The notes under the pieces were generated by a model. It saw only the letters and a program-made list of their open reading frames with translations, ran no database searches and was not told the origin of the DNA. 20,544 nucleotides of DNA from a virus, in IMG/VR virus record IMGVR_UViG_3300018876_001667, positions 1 to 20,544 of that record; one strand, given 5' to 3'. Positions 5,627-12,957 of this stretch are shown in pieces; within the stretch, counting starts at the first letter, position 1; each line of letters begins with the position of its first letter. A program made the translations under genes and the position numbers.

Positions 5627-6123
5627 ACAAGTCCTACTTTCTATTCAAGACCAAGGAAGGTCATTACATAGTTGAGAACAAAGATGTTCACAAGGTTCCT
5701 AAGCCTCGTGAGATGCTCACCCGTGCTGCTACAGTAGAAGCAGTGCGTGACTATGCCGCTAAGAATAGAATAGAGGTTGACATTGACAAAGCACGAGCAA
5801 AGTCTAAGCACACCGAAGAGACAAAACTAAAGATTGGTGCTGGTGTCAAGGCTAACCACGGACACAAAGACGGGCTTACTGAACAGCACAAAGACAAGAT
5901 TAAAAAGACTATGACAGGTACACGCCAAGACTATATGAATCCTATGTACGGTAGAAAACATAAAGAATCTACTAGACAAAAGATGCATGAAGCGTGGAAG
6001 AAGAGAGTCAGAAAACGCTGGATTTGCGGACCCGAAGGAGCGTTCCTTGTTCCTAAGGATCAACCGTTGCCAGAAGGCTGGCAATTAGGTATGAAGTATG
6101 ATAAGTATAGACCTGAGGATTAA
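5623..6123 (+). CDS. NUMOD3-type DNA-binding protein without nuclease domain
   Basis: A 166-residue basic protein. Residues 63-98 and 106-126 resemble NUMOD3 modules, the helical DNA-binding repeats of phage homing endonucleases (for example NPMYGRKH at 106-113). The C-terminus, RWICGPEGAFLV through LPEGWQLG (132-156), matches the small module that often ends such endonucleases. No HNH or GIY-YIG catalytic core is present; residues 1-60 are unrelated. It may be a degraded homing endonuclease or a repurposed DNA-binding protein. The start overlaps the upstream stop (ATGA), and the stop overlaps the convergent gene by 4 bases. Confidence 0.75.
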   Translation: MNKSYFLFKTKEGHYIVENKDVHKVPKPREMLTRAATVEAVRDYAAKNRIEVDIDKARAKSKHTEETKLKIGAGVKANHGHKDGLTEQHKDKIKKTMTGTRQDYMNPMYGRKHKESTRQKMHEAWKKRVRKRWICGPEGAFLVPKDQPLPEGWQLGMKYDKYRPED

Positions 6124-6129
6124 AAGGTC
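6110..6129. terminator. Weak hairpin at convergent gene ends
   Basis: GACCT (6110-6114) pairs with AGGTC (6125-6129) around the overlapping stop codons of the rightward NUMOD3 gene and the leftward 37-residue gene. The position suits a bidirectional terminator between convergent operons. The stem is only 5 bp and neither side has a good T-run, so it is weak. Confidence 0.25.
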
Positions 6130-6233
6130 AGTAACCAAAAAACACTTACAGACAAAAAAATAAATACTGAAGCTCTCATCACATAAAACCAAGTGGGAGT
6201 TTCATCTTTCCAAGAATATTTCTTTCTTTCCAT
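6120..6233 (-). CDS. 37-residue membrane peptide
   Basis: The frame starts at ATG 6233, one base after the stop of the acetyltransferase-like gene, and ends at TAA 6120. The basic N-terminus MERKKYSWKDE is followed by a hydrophobic helix (about residues 17-36) rich in Phe, Val and Leu. A longer frame opening inside the upstream gene exists, but the short start fits the tight packing. It is the last gene of the leftward operon from 9501 and overlaps the convergent rightward gene by 4 bases. Function unknown. Confidence 0.5.
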   Translation of the reverse strand: MERKKYSWKDETPTWFYVMRASVFIFLSVSVFWLLTF

Positions 6234-6234
6234 G

Positions 6235-6684
6235 TTAAATCTTATACTCAAAATTATTGGTAGTATCGTTTTCACTAAGAAAGGTAGCACCATTACTAAT
6301 ATGAAATCTTTCAGCCATTCTAGTCTTAGGTGACAGTGTAACAATTCTGGGCTTCACTTCCTTGTGTTGATTAGCCTCTTTAACCATTTCAATTACTAAA
6401 TTTACTATCCTTCTTCCTGCTCCAGGCGCATAAGACCAAACAGTGTAGGGAGATATAATATGCTCGTACCCTTCTTTGGCGTTTGATGTTAGCTCGTCTT
6501 CGGTAGTAGGAACCTTTCTTGTGTGAGCTACGCAAATGATTGCGTTGACTTTATCTTCATCTATTAGAGCATAGACTTCGCTGTTATAGGTAGTTCTAAA
6601 CTCAGAATTAAGATGAGGACGAACCGGATCATCCTCAACATATAATTCCATTTGCTTTTCAGTAAATTTAGTTAAGATTTCCAT
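6235..6684 (-). CDS. GNAT-like acetyltransferase domain protein
   Basis: The 149-residue protein has the general order of a GNAT fold. There is a beta-rich first half with a conserved-looking strand (VNAIICVAHTRKVP, 46-59). A turn and helix follow at SYAPGAGRRIVNLVIEMV (84-101), placed like the acetyl-CoA pyrophosphate loop. A C-terminal segment, MAERFHISNGATF, is placed like the GNAT 'phage position' motif. The Q/RxxGxG/A loop is only approximate (APGAGRR), so the activity is inferred. AGGA lies upstream of the ATG. Target unknown. Confidence 0.55.
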   Translation of the reverse strand: MEILTKFTEKQMELYVEDDPVRPHLNSEFRTTYNSEVYALIDEDKVNAIICVAHTRKVPTTEDELTSNAKEGYEHIISPYTVWSYAPGAGRRIVNLVIEMVKEANQHKEVKPRIVTLSPKTRMAERFHISNGATFLSENDTTNNFEYKI

Positions 6685-6694
6685 TATATAATTC

Positions 6695-7213
6695 CTAAGA
6701 TTTTTTTGAAACCTTCTTTGATTTGCTTGAAGCCTTCTTTTTTGCGGTCTTTTTTACGGGCTTGTTATACTCCTCTATACCAAGCAGAGGTAAACACTTC
6801 TCTAGCTTAGGGTATATTGTAAGTAAAGTACCATCTTTAACAGAAGTGAGAATCTTCGCTTCAGAGGAAATAATTCCTTCAAGAATATTCACCCACTGTT
6901 GTTCTCTCTTCCAGGGAGGAAGATTATTCATGTTGCTGTTAGGATCAATAAATTGTTTTACTCTACGCCATTCCAGTGTTAGCGTAGTCTCTCCCATACC
7001 ATCAGGAATATCTTCTTCTATTTTAGTAGTTTCAGGAAGTCCTTCGGGAAGCCCCCAATCAGGTTTTTCTGCACCTACACCCATTCTTACAATAGGAACT
7101 ATTGCCTGGTTTTTGGCTCCCCATTCCTTTAGTCGTTGTACTTGTCCTTCGGGCTTCTTCTCTTCAAAAACCCATTTGAAGCCTTCATTTATTTGTCTAA
7201 AATTATTATTCAT
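6695..7213 (-). CDS. Conserved phage hypothetical with lysine-rich tail
   Basis: A 172-residue protein. The C-terminal 22 residues are almost all Lys, Ser and Ala (KKTAKKKASSKSKKVSKKS), typical of a flexible nucleic-acid-binding tail. The core contains WKREQQWVNILEGI followed by a probable helix and strand; proteins of this plan occur in marine T4-like phages, where I associate them tentatively with the DUF6433 group. AGGAG sits well before the ATG. No function is assigned. Confidence 0.65.
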   Translation of the reverse strand: MNNNFRQINEGFKWVFEEKKPEGQVQRLKEWGAKNQAIVPIVRMGVGAEKPDWGLPEGLPETTKIEEDIPDGMGETTLTLEWRRVKQFIDPNSNMNNLPPWKREQQWVNILEGIISSEAKILTSVKDGTLLTIYPKLEKCLPLLGIEEYNKPVKKTAKKKASSKSKKVSKKS

Positions 7214-7245
7214 TATATCAAACTCCTGAATAAAATAGAAACGTA

Positions 7246-7452
7246 TTACTCAAAATACTTTTCGGACGCTTCTATTAAATCATCATATTCAGCAATTGCC
7301 TTTACTTCTTGTTCAATTGCTTCTATAATATCGCTATGCTCACCGATGCCTGCAGGATTTTTCAAATAAACTTCTACATTGGCTTTGTGTTTAGCTATAT
7401 TTCCTCTTGCATACTCTTTAAATGCTTCTAATAATGTATCTCTCATTTTCAT
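7246..7452 (-). CDS. Small conserved phage protein, helical
   Basis: A 68-residue acidic protein, mostly alpha-helical, with a central NPAGIGEH turn (32-39). Small proteins of this pattern (MKMRDTLLEAF start, NPAGIGEH centre) recur in T4-like phages next to RNase H or replication genes, from memory, with no known role. TAGGAG lies about 6 bases before the ATG. It lies 9 bases after the RNase H stop, within the same operon. Confidence 0.7.
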   Translation of the reverse strand: MKMRDTLLEAFKEYARGNIAKHKANVEVYLKNPAGIGEHSDIIEAIEQEVKAIAEYDDLIEASEKYFE

Positions 7453-7461
7453 TTCAATCTC

Positions 7462-8358
7462 CTAAAAATCTTGTATTACGTCCATCAAACCTTTCATTTT
7501 ATTCTTTATGAAAAAGTTTAATATTTGCGACCTGTCACCACCTTGTTGCTTGGTATAGCTATTTATGATGTTTTCTTTTATCTCTTTTGGAGTCTTAGAA
7601 AGATCAACCAACATTTGATTTCTGTTATAGCCGTGTGACATATCAGCAGTTATCCATTCTTCAGGCGGGGTGACTTTCCATTCAGCTAACAATGCTTTTC
7701 TTATCGCCTTCTGTCTGATACCGTCAACAAAAGAATTGTCTGGAGATAACATGTTAGGTACACCATCACCCTTGTCACCAGTAATTATATGTTCCATCAA
7801 TACAGCGGCCGCTGGTTCTTTAATCTTGATCCACTTGTGCTGTGCTGGAGAGTACTGCTTGACATTACTCCACTTTTGTAATTGATTGAAGTCATGGTCT
7901 CCTGAGAGTATCAGAAAGGGTACAGGCTCTCCCTCATCAAATAGATTAGAAGATTCTCCCGCTGTTTGTGAATATTCTGCAAGTGTGCCTATAACATCAT
8001 CTGCCTCTGCGCCTTCTACATCAATCACAGGATACGGGAAGAATTCATCAAGTTCATCACGAACCATATTTAATGCATCAAAAATAGCACCCCAATCGTA
8101 CTGACTAGCTTCTCTTGCCTTTTTACGATGGCCCTTGTAGAAAGGAAAGACTTCACGGCGCCAGTAGCGCCTATTGTCACAGGCTATTACTATCTCGTCA
8201 CCAAATTCATCTGAAAACTTGTTTTTGTATGAGCGTATTACATTCAAGATCATATGACGGAGTAGAGGCAGATTGACTTCAGTGTCTGCACCACCTCTAC
8301 CAGCCATCTCTCCCATGAAAGATGCAATAGCTACTTGATTAAAATCAATAACTATAAT
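7462..8358 (-). CDS. rnh: RNase H / FEN-type 5'-3' nuclease (T4 RNase H-like), non-standard start
   Basis: This 5' nuclease removes RNA primers and flap DNA at the lagging strand. Acidic clusters are in family order: IDFNQ near the N-terminus, DNRRYWRR with FYKG, EGAEADDVIG, SGDHDFNQL, and the helix-three-turn-helix segment GDKGDGVPN. Full length would be about 298 residues, close to T4 RNase H. The first ATG (8316) lies after the first catalytic Asp. The frame is open back to TGA at 8364-8362 with no ATG, GTG or TTG. Initiation at ATT 8358, or another near-cognate codon by 8349, behind the G-rich GGGGGGTGAGGT site is the best reading; a sequence error is the alternative. Confidence 0.85.
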   Translation of the reverse strand: MIVIDFNQVAIASFMGEMAGRGGADTEVNLPLLRHMILNVIRSYKNKFSDEFGDEIVIACDNRRYWRREVFPFYKGHRKKAREASQYDWGAIFDALNMVRDELDEFFPYPVIDVEGAEADDVIGTLAEYSQTAGESSNLFDEGEPVPFLILSGDHDFNQLQKWSNVKQYSPAQHKWIKIKEPAAAVLMEHIITGDKGDGVPNMLSPDNSFVDGIRQKAIRKALLAEWKVTPPEEWITADMSHGYNRNQMLVDLSKTPKEIKENIINSYTKQQGGDRSQILNFFIKNKMKGLMDVIQDF

Positions 8359-8400
8359 ACCTCACCCCCCGTGCCGGAACACTTTTAACCAAGTTCCTCA

Positions 8401-9501
8401 TTATATGATCCTCAATATTACCATATCAGGTAGAAGCCGCTTTCTAGGAGCTAACTTCTTACCTCGTACAGTATCAACAAATTTATGTAACCCATTTTTT
8501 CTAGTCTTCATAAACCCTGGTACTTGTATGTCAGGCTTACGAAATGTTTTCTCATAAGACTTAGCATCAGAATAATTATGTATACTAGTTCCTTTCACGC
8601 CCAGAGTACCTTCGTAATCAGAAGCGTAAACACCTATCTTCTTTCGTTTGACATCATACACCCAAACTTCAGATGCTCCTATAATGTCTACGGGGTTGAG
8701 GCTCTTGATGTTAAGCTCTTTACACTCTGGTAAATATTTAAGTTTACGAACAAGTTTATTCTTGTCAGTAGGACGCTTTCTCCTAATCCTTACAATCTTT
8801 TTCGACTCTTTTGTAGCAAGTAAACTAGATTGTATGTTAGCAGCAAAATCAACTATTTTTTTAAGAAGAGGCAACTTAATATGAGAATACCCTTCAACCA
8901 ATTGTTGATCCCAATCACCTAAATTTTTGTTGTTTCTTAGAGCCAGTACCTCACGATACTCACCTGCAAGAGTATCTACCTCTGTGTACGCTTTAGACAA
9001 CTCAGGGGCAGATAACTTACTAGATTCAATTATACTATCTACCTTTACAGCATTTCCTGACATAATAAGTGAAAAAGAATCTTCAATTGCATCTAGAAAG
9101 TTAAGTAGATTCTGACGAACCACTGGTGCTTTGACTACAGTTTCACCTTTTTCAGTGATATGAGATTTGCCTTTCTCAACTAACTCATCTTTTAGATTTA
9201 GTAGATAAGTAGTATGTCCTTCTGTCATGTAACCCAACTTATTCCATATGTATCCATACTTAGCATAAGAATGCAGATTGGAGTCAGGAAGTTTGCTGAT
9301 TACTGCAACGTCCTCGGCACTATAGTTTTCTTTCATCCATCTTTTGAGACTAGGAAGTCCTGCTTTATCCTGTATCTCATAGTGTACAAAATACTCACAA
9401 CTTCGGAAAGCTAATTCACGATCAGCCTCTTCCGTATACTCCTTGTATTTTTTCCAATCAGGCTCTGGAAGAACATGAGTGCTTCTTTTACGCTTTGCCA
9501 T
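8401..9501 (-). CDS. Conserved hypothetical, basic, 366 residues
   Basis: A basic, soluble protein. Residues 30-120 look helical; a long helical middle follows; residues 236-260 form a Lys/Arg cluster (VRIRRKRPTDKNKLVRKLK). A beta-rich segment with VWVYDVKRKKIGVY lies near 285. Such charge suggests nucleic-acid contact, but no catalytic motif is seen. Similar proteins sit beside replication genes in marine T4-like phages, from memory. It begins with ATG after AGGA, is the first gene behind the consensus promoter at 9534-9562, and precedes RNase H. Confidence 0.7.
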   Translation of the reverse strand: MAKRKRSTHVLPEPDWKKYKEYTEEADRELAFRSCEYFVHYEIQDKAGLPSLKRWMKENYSAEDVAVISKLPDSNLHSYAKYGYIWNKLGYMTEGHTTYLLNLKDELVEKGKSHITEKGETVVKAPVVRQNLLNFLDAIEDSFSLIMSGNAVKVDSIIESSKLSAPELSKAYTEVDTLAGEYREVLALRNNKNLGDWDQQLVEGYSHIKLPLLKKIVDFAANIQSSLLATKESKKIVRIRRKRPTDKNKLVRKLKYLPECKELNIKSLNPVDIIGASEVWVYDVKRKKIGVYASDYEGTLGVKGTSIHNYSDAKSYEKTFRKPDIQVPGFMKTRKNGLHKFVDTVRGKKLAPRKRLLPDMVILRII

Positions 9502-9533
9502 TATAGTATTCCTTATTTTTAATCACAGTAGTA

Positions 9534-9562
9534 ATTATAACAGCAAGAAACTTCATTGTCAA
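9534..9562 (-). promoter_or_regulatory. Consensus leftward sigma70 promoter
   Basis: On the minus strand TTGACA (9562-9557), a 17-bp spacer and TATAAT (9539-9534) match consensus exactly. The -35 box contains the TGA stop (9561-9559) of the upstream 56-residue gene, in the same GCTTGACA context as at 4125-4130. Transcription would start near 9527 and feed the operon 9501 to 6120. Confidence 0.85.
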
Positions 9563-9729
9563 GCAATACTTTCTTCTTCCAGCAAATCAAGAATATTTTG
9601 TATTTGTATTGTTCCCTGGAAAGAAAGACCGAGATTCTCCCAAGTAATGGTAAAATCATCTACTTCATATCCATTCATTGAAAAGTCGGATAGCTCTTTT
9701 TTTGTTTTGAATTGAAAAACTTCGCCCAT
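9559..9729 (-). CDS. Small hypothetical protein, 56 residues
   Basis: The ATG at 9729 is preferred because it follows GAGGAAAAAAAG and lies just outside the upstream gene; a longer reading from 9810 would overlap that gene by 71 bases. The peptide begins MGEVFQFKTK and contains a probable beta strand and a C-terminal acidic helix. It resembles small phage proteins that start with a VFxFK(T/S) segment, of unknown role. Its stop codon is part of the next promoter's -35 box. Confidence 0.6.
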   Translation of the reverse strand: MGEVFQFKTKKELSDFSMNGYEVDDFTITWENLGLSFQGTIQIQNILDLLEEESIA

Positions 9730-9739
9730 CTTTTTTTCC

Positions 9740-9988
9740 TCAGTGCAATTCTTTAGGTTCCTCTGTGCAATCAAGAGGTAAAATCTTGTCTCTAGATTCT
9801 GAAATAACATCTACCATGCTTTCAAACTCTTCAGGAGTCAGAGAAGTCTTGTAAATTCTAAGTGCAATTGATGCAAATATTCCAGCAATCATATGCGGTT
9901 CAACATTTAGATTGAAAATAATGTCCTCTGAAAATTTCAGAACCATACCTTGAATTTCTGTAAACAAATCCATTTCTTCTTCATTCAT
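9740..9988 (-). CDS. Conserved small phage protein, 82 residues
   Basis: An acidic, helical protein with a hydrophobic central helix (MIAGIFASIALRIYKT, 33-48), then an acidic segment and SRDKILPL near the end. The pattern IAG-x-F-x(4)-LR-x-YKT recurs, from memory, in small T4-like phage proteins of unknown function. The ATG is in a TAATG junction with the 32-residue membrane peptide upstream, so the two are probably translated together. Confidence 0.65.
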   Translation of the reverse strand: MNEEEMDLFTEIQGMVLKFSEDIIFNLNVEPHMIAGIFASIALRIYKTSLTPEEFESMVDVISESRDKILPLDCTEEPKELH

Positions 9989-10086
9989 TACTTTTTCCTA
10001 CTCATGATAATATATAATGTGACAGCAAAACCGAAGTAGCACATAGATAATATAAAAAATGAACCTACTAGCTCTTGGGCACTCAT
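9988..10086 (-). CDS. 32-residue single-span membrane peptide
   Basis: A short frame from ATG 10086 to TAA 9988. The ATG overlaps the upstream stop as ATGA and its stop forms TAATG with the next gene, so it is locked into the operon at both ends. Residues 6-28 are hydrophobic (one membrane helix), ending in the positive tail SRKK, which predicts the C-terminus inside. No family is recognised. Confidence 0.6.
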   Translation of the reverse strand: MSAQELVGSFFILSMCYFGFAVTLYIIMSRKK

Positions 10087-10370
10087 CCTAGGGACCGGAC
10101 ATATTCATTCTGTACAGTATAGCTAATTAGTTTATCAAACTTAATAGTTCTCCAGCCTTTGGCCTCTGTATCAAAAACAGTCAGGCAATCTTTATTCTTA
10201 GGTTTTTGAGTTCCCTTCGTGACCGGAACTAAATTAGGTTGTAAGGTACACTTCATAAATCGTAATGAGCCGTCAGCTTTTTCAAATTTTACTTCACATT
10301 CATGATGATTTAAAAAAGAAACCAAATCAGCTTGCCAAAGTTGATCATTTCTGTTGGGGTGGTATTTCAT
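10083..10370 (-). CDS. SH3-barrel phage protein (WYL_2/DUF2693-like)
   Basis: A 95-residue beta-rich protein. EVKFEKADGSLRFMKCTLQP (26-45) followed by LTVFDTEAKGWRTIKFDKL matches the small phage family of this kind, in which a GWR(S/T) turn precedes the last strand. A nucleic-acid-binding or transcription role has been suggested by fold for related barrels, but function is unknown. GGAG lies 7 bases before the ATG. Its 5' end overlaps the upstream gene by 26 bases. Confidence 0.65.
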   Translation of the reverse strand: MKYHPNRNDQLWQADLVSFLNHHECEVKFEKADGSLRFMKCTLQPNLVPVTKGTQKPKNKDCLTVFDTEAKGWRTIKFDKLISYTVQNEYVRSLG

Positions 10371-10881
10371 AATGTAACTCCTTTATATAATCACTAACAT
10401 CAATTGTATTTTTAATTTCAGGTATCTCTAAACTATTTTCACCTACTACTCTTCTAATATTATATCTTTTTGACAAAAAAATTAAAGATTTTATCCACCT
10501 ACCCCAACTAGAGGGAGGGGTTTGTTCACCATAAACTCTTCCTAACTTACAATCAAATCCTAACAAGTCTATCTGAGATGCGTCTAGTGCTGCTGCTAAT
10601 TCAATGGCAGCGTTTCCACTACTATGATGATTCATAAAATCAGGTGCAAACCAATCTTTCTTAGGTTTCAGTCCTTGATTTGCAAGACTTTTAAATCTGT
10701 AACAAACAGGTCCTTCGTAATCACTTGAGTGCAATTGCTTTAGCATTTCATAATCAACGGCACAAATATAATCTAAAACCATCTCTTCATAGATTTCATT
10801 GCAGCCTATTTTCATGCCTGTTATCTTGCCAATAGGTATAGGCTTTCTTGATATGCCATTTCCTATTACAGTTATTTTCAT
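10345..10881 (-). CDS. Rossmann-like protein of the phage 'IGNGxSR' type
   Basis: The 178-residue protein opens with a strand and Gly-rich loop (ITVIGNGISRKPI, 3-15), then IGCNEIYEE, ICAVDYEML and SSGNAAIELAAAL, and ends the fold with LLGFDCKLG. This order matches phage proteins distantly like sugar-transferase or DUF115/MptE-type Rossmann domains that bind a nucleotide-linked substrate. Activity is unproven and no clear catalytic residue can be named. The ATG overlaps the upstream stop as ATGA. Confidence 0.6.
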   Translation of the reverse strand: MKITVIGNGISRKPIPIGKITGMKIGCNEIYEEMVLDYICAVDYEMLKQLHSSDYEGPVCYRFKSLANQGLKPKKDWFAPDFMNHHSSGNAAIELAAALDASQIDLLGFDCKLGRVYGEQTPPSSWGRWIKSLIFLSKRYNIRRVVGENSLEIPEIKNTIDVSDYIKELHYEIPPQQK

Positions 10882-11912
10882 GTTTCTTCTTTCTTTCCTC
10901 TTTTGTCAATCAACCATTCAAGTTTTCTTCGTACTCTTCTGTCCATCCTATTAACATGTTGCATATCATTTTCAGTTATTTCCATTTCACGATTTTCTGG
11001 TTCTTCTTCAATATTTTCTTCAACCGATTCTTCGGGTTTTAATAACTCAACTATTTCGGAAATCTCTGCTATCTCTTCCTCGACTTCATCTTCTTCTGCC
11101 GTTTCAAGATTGAAATCTTCGGACACTTCTAAGTCTTTTTCGGACATGAAAGCTATGCTCTCACCACGTCTCTGCTTCAAACTCATATTAGCTGCGACCA
11201 CCAAAAGAATAGCCAATGGGTCAAAAACTAATATAAGTAATATTATCACAATCTGTACAGCCTTGTCAATAGTTTCTCTGTCTGAATTACCATAAATCAT
11301 TTCGGCAATATATTTTATCGGACCGACTTCAACTTCTATGGCTAGCTGCTCCTGTTCGAGGAGAATTTTTTCTTCCGATAATTCATCAATCCTCTGGATT
11401 GCTTGATCTATCACAGAATTAAGCTGTAGGCGTTCGTCAGACTGTCTCTGTCGGACGGCAATTGATCCATCGTCACCTCGTATTCTGTCATAGTCAATCA
11501 ATGTTTGCACAGCCTGATCCAGCTGACTAATGACGCTCTCAGCATCTGTGACAGCCCTCTGCTCGGATTCTATTCTCCTATCTATTCTCTGTACTAATAG
11601 GTCGTTATCGCCTGTCAGGACGCTATGCTCGAGGTGTGCTTTTGACAGGAACCCAAAGATTCCCAATGAAGTAATTATACTCAAGATAATCACTGCCGAG
11701 GTAAAATACACTCTGAGGAGGATATTTGTTGTTTTCCAATTACGATAAAGCCAAGAAGCAGTAATAAGTTTAGCTACCTCAAGGACTACACCCATAGAGA
11801 GAATAGCAATCTCTGCTGCTGGAAATATTGCTACAAGGCCTACTATAGAAAAGTAACCAGCTACAGCCGATACTGCTAGTGCTGAAACTAACAACAATAT
11901 TATAAAGGGCAT
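10878..11912 (-). CDS. Coiled-coil membrane protein, 344 residues
   Basis: The start is ATG 11912, with GGAGT 5 bases upstream; an ATG four codons earlier lacks a site. Two or three N-terminal membrane spans occur (about residues 2-20, 24-48 and 66-90, with WLYRNWKTT between the last two). A coiled-coil follows (about 105-205), then another membrane pair (about 218-245). The cytoplasmic tail is very acidic (Glu-rich, 265-320) and ends in a basic segment. Similar proteins are widespread in marine T4-like phages with unknown role. Holin-like or envelope-altering action is possible, but the size argues against a simple holin. Confidence 0.7.
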   Translation of the reverse strand: MPFIILLLVSALAVSAVAGYFSIVGLVAIFPAAEIAILSMGVVLEVAKLITASWLYRNWKTTNILLRVYFTSAVIILSIITSLGIFGFLSKAHLEHSVLTGDNDLLVQRIDRRIESEQRAVTDAESVISQLDQAVQTLIDYDRIRGDDGSIAVRQRQSDERLQLNSVIDQAIQRIDELSEEKILLEQEQLAIEVEVGPIKYIAEMIYGNSDRETIDKAVQIVIILLILVFDPLAILLVVAANMSLKQRRGESIAFMSEKDLEVSEDFNLETAEEDEVEEEIAEISEIVELLKPEESVEENIEEEPENREMEITENDMQHVNRMDRRVRRKLEWLIDKRGKKEET

Positions 11913-12253
11913 TTTGGACTCCATTGTATAGGTTCAAAATCAGCTAGAGGTTCTTTATTAAGACGAATGTTTAACATAGAATTTAAACATCTCGGATCCT
12001 TTCTCTGCTGCCATTGTAATAAAAACTCCTGCATTTTGGCATGAGATTTTTTCTCATACTCTGCAATAGTTTCTTTTTCTAATAAGCCTTTATACTCCAA
12101 GACGTATTTAGAACTACCATAATATTTTTCATAAAGTTTTTCTGTCTTTCCCGAATAACCAATGTAGTAGTCACCGTTCGGGAAGTATGTGCAATAAACT
12201 CGGTGAACCTGTGGTTCCTTTTTCTTTCTCGGTTTTTTCTTCTTCACTGCCAT
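11900..12253 (-). CDS. GIY-YIG-like nuclease domain protein
   Basis: The 117-residue protein has a basic N-terminus (KKKKPRKKK), then RVYCTYFPNGDYYIGYS (18-34), in which YIG (30-32) is intact while the first GIY motif is degenerate (VYC). Glu76 in a later helix and Asn91/Asn95 lie where the family's metal-binding Glu and conserved Asn occur. Small single-domain members are common in marine phages. Start 12253 is chosen for AGGTG 6 bases upstream. It overlaps the acidic gene upstream by 83 bases, which is long for this genome. DNA cleavage is plausible but not certain given the weak first motif. Confidence 0.65.
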   Translation of the reverse strand: MAVKKKKPRKKKEPQVHRVYCTYFPNGDYYIGYSGKTEKLYEKYYGSSKYVLEYKGLLEKETIAEYEKKSHAKMQEFLLQWQQRKDPRCLNSMLNIRLNKEPLADFEPIQWSPKCPL

Positions 12254-12356
12254 CTTCTGCACCTGAATCATAATCTAGTGCATTATTTATATACTCTTCG
12301 GCAGTTGTAAATTTCAAGTCTTTGTCAGCTACTTCTTCTGTATTTTCTTTTGTCAT
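12171..12356 (-). CDS. Acidic low-complexity protein, 61 residues
   Basis: The start is ATG 12356 in a TAATG junction with the zinc-ribbon gene. The peptide is very acidic (runs of Glu and Asp with Lys) and looks disordered. Its last third is read from DNA that also encodes the basic N-terminus of the GIY-YIG-like protein in another frame. It could be an inhibitor or linker peptide, but nothing shows this. A TATAAATA motif lies inside it at 12284-12291. Confidence 0.5.
   Translation of the reverse strand: MTKENTEEVADKDLKFTTAEEYINNALDYDSGAEDGSEEEKTEKEKGTTGSPSLLHILPER
12284..12291 (-). promoter_or_regulatory. Possible T4-like late promoter motif inside a gene
   Basis: The minus strand reads TATAAATA within the acidic gene. 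A start near 12278 would give a leader of about 25 nt before the GIY-YIG-like ATG at 12253, which has its own AGGTG site. The motif may be chance because it sits in coding sequence (Tyr-Ile-Asn). Confidence 0.3.
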
Positions 12357-12538
12357 TACCAATCTTCTTGAATTTCTTCGTCAACAAAATCGTCCAATGA
12401 CGCTTCAATTTCTAATTCTGCACCACAAAAGGCACAGAAGCTAACCACATAATGTCTGTCAGACATGTCATGTTTAATTTTAAACTCTGCTTCACACTCT
12501 TCGCACTCTATAGTTTTACTTACTATGATACTTGACAT
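12356..12538 (-). CDS. Small zinc-ribbon protein
   Basis: A 60-residue protein with two Cys pairs, C12/C15 (CEEC) and C35/C38 (CAFC), spaced as in a zinc ribbon. The tail is acidic and ends in Trp. Such proteins bind zinc and often contact nucleic acid or polymerase, but the acidic charge here suits a protein contact better. CAGGAA lies 7 bases before the ATG. It overlaps the dCMP deaminase 3' end by 16 bases, in the nucleotide operon. Confidence 0.7.
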   Translation of the reverse strand: MSSIIVSKTIECEECEAEFKIKHDMSDRHYVVSFCAFCGAELEIEASLDDFVDEEIQEDW

Positions 12539-12957
12539 ATTTCTATTCCTGCTTTTTCTAAGAACTTAATACCGGAGCCTACAGTCCCATCGTATTCATT
12601 TATATAGTACACCTGCTTAATACCGGTATTGTAAATACTTTTAGCACATTCCATACAGGGAGTATGCGTGACAAAAAGAACTGCACCCTCAGAAGATTCT
12701 GTGCTTTTTGCTATTTTATCAAGCGCATTCCGCTCGGCATGTAATACTTCTGGCTTTGTCTCATAATATATGTTAGTGCCAGTATCAATAACGAACTCGC
12801 ATTCATTAGACCAACCAGAAGGTGTGCCATTGTATCCAATTGAAAGAATTCTATTGTCCTTCACAATGACACAACCAACCTGAAGTTTTTTAGCATTAGA
12901 AAGTTTAGCTGTTTCTTCTGCTATAGTGGCAAAATATTTTATGAATTTATCTTTCAA
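12523..12957 (-). CDS. cd: Deoxycytidylate (dCMP) deaminase
   Basis: The enzyme deaminates dCMP to dUMP, the substrate of ThyX encoded nearby. Zinc and catalytic motifs are HAE at 73-75 and PCMEC at 100-104; the N-terminal region has VGCVIVKDNRILSIGYNGTP (27-46), which is typical of dCMP rather than free cytidine deaminases. The length is 144 residues, slightly short of T4 Cd. The likely start is TTG 12957, sharing TTGA with the nrdB stop and following GGGGAG at 10 bases; TTGs at 12963 and 12975 are alternatives. No ATG is available. Confidence 0.9.
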   Translation of the reverse strand: MKDKFIKYFATIAEETAKLSNAKKLQVGCVIVKDNRILSIGYNGTPSGWSNECEFVIDTGTNIYYETKPEVLHAERNALDKIAKSTESSEGAVLFVTHTPCMECAKSIYNTGIKQVYYINEYDGTVGSGIKFLEKAGIEICQVS

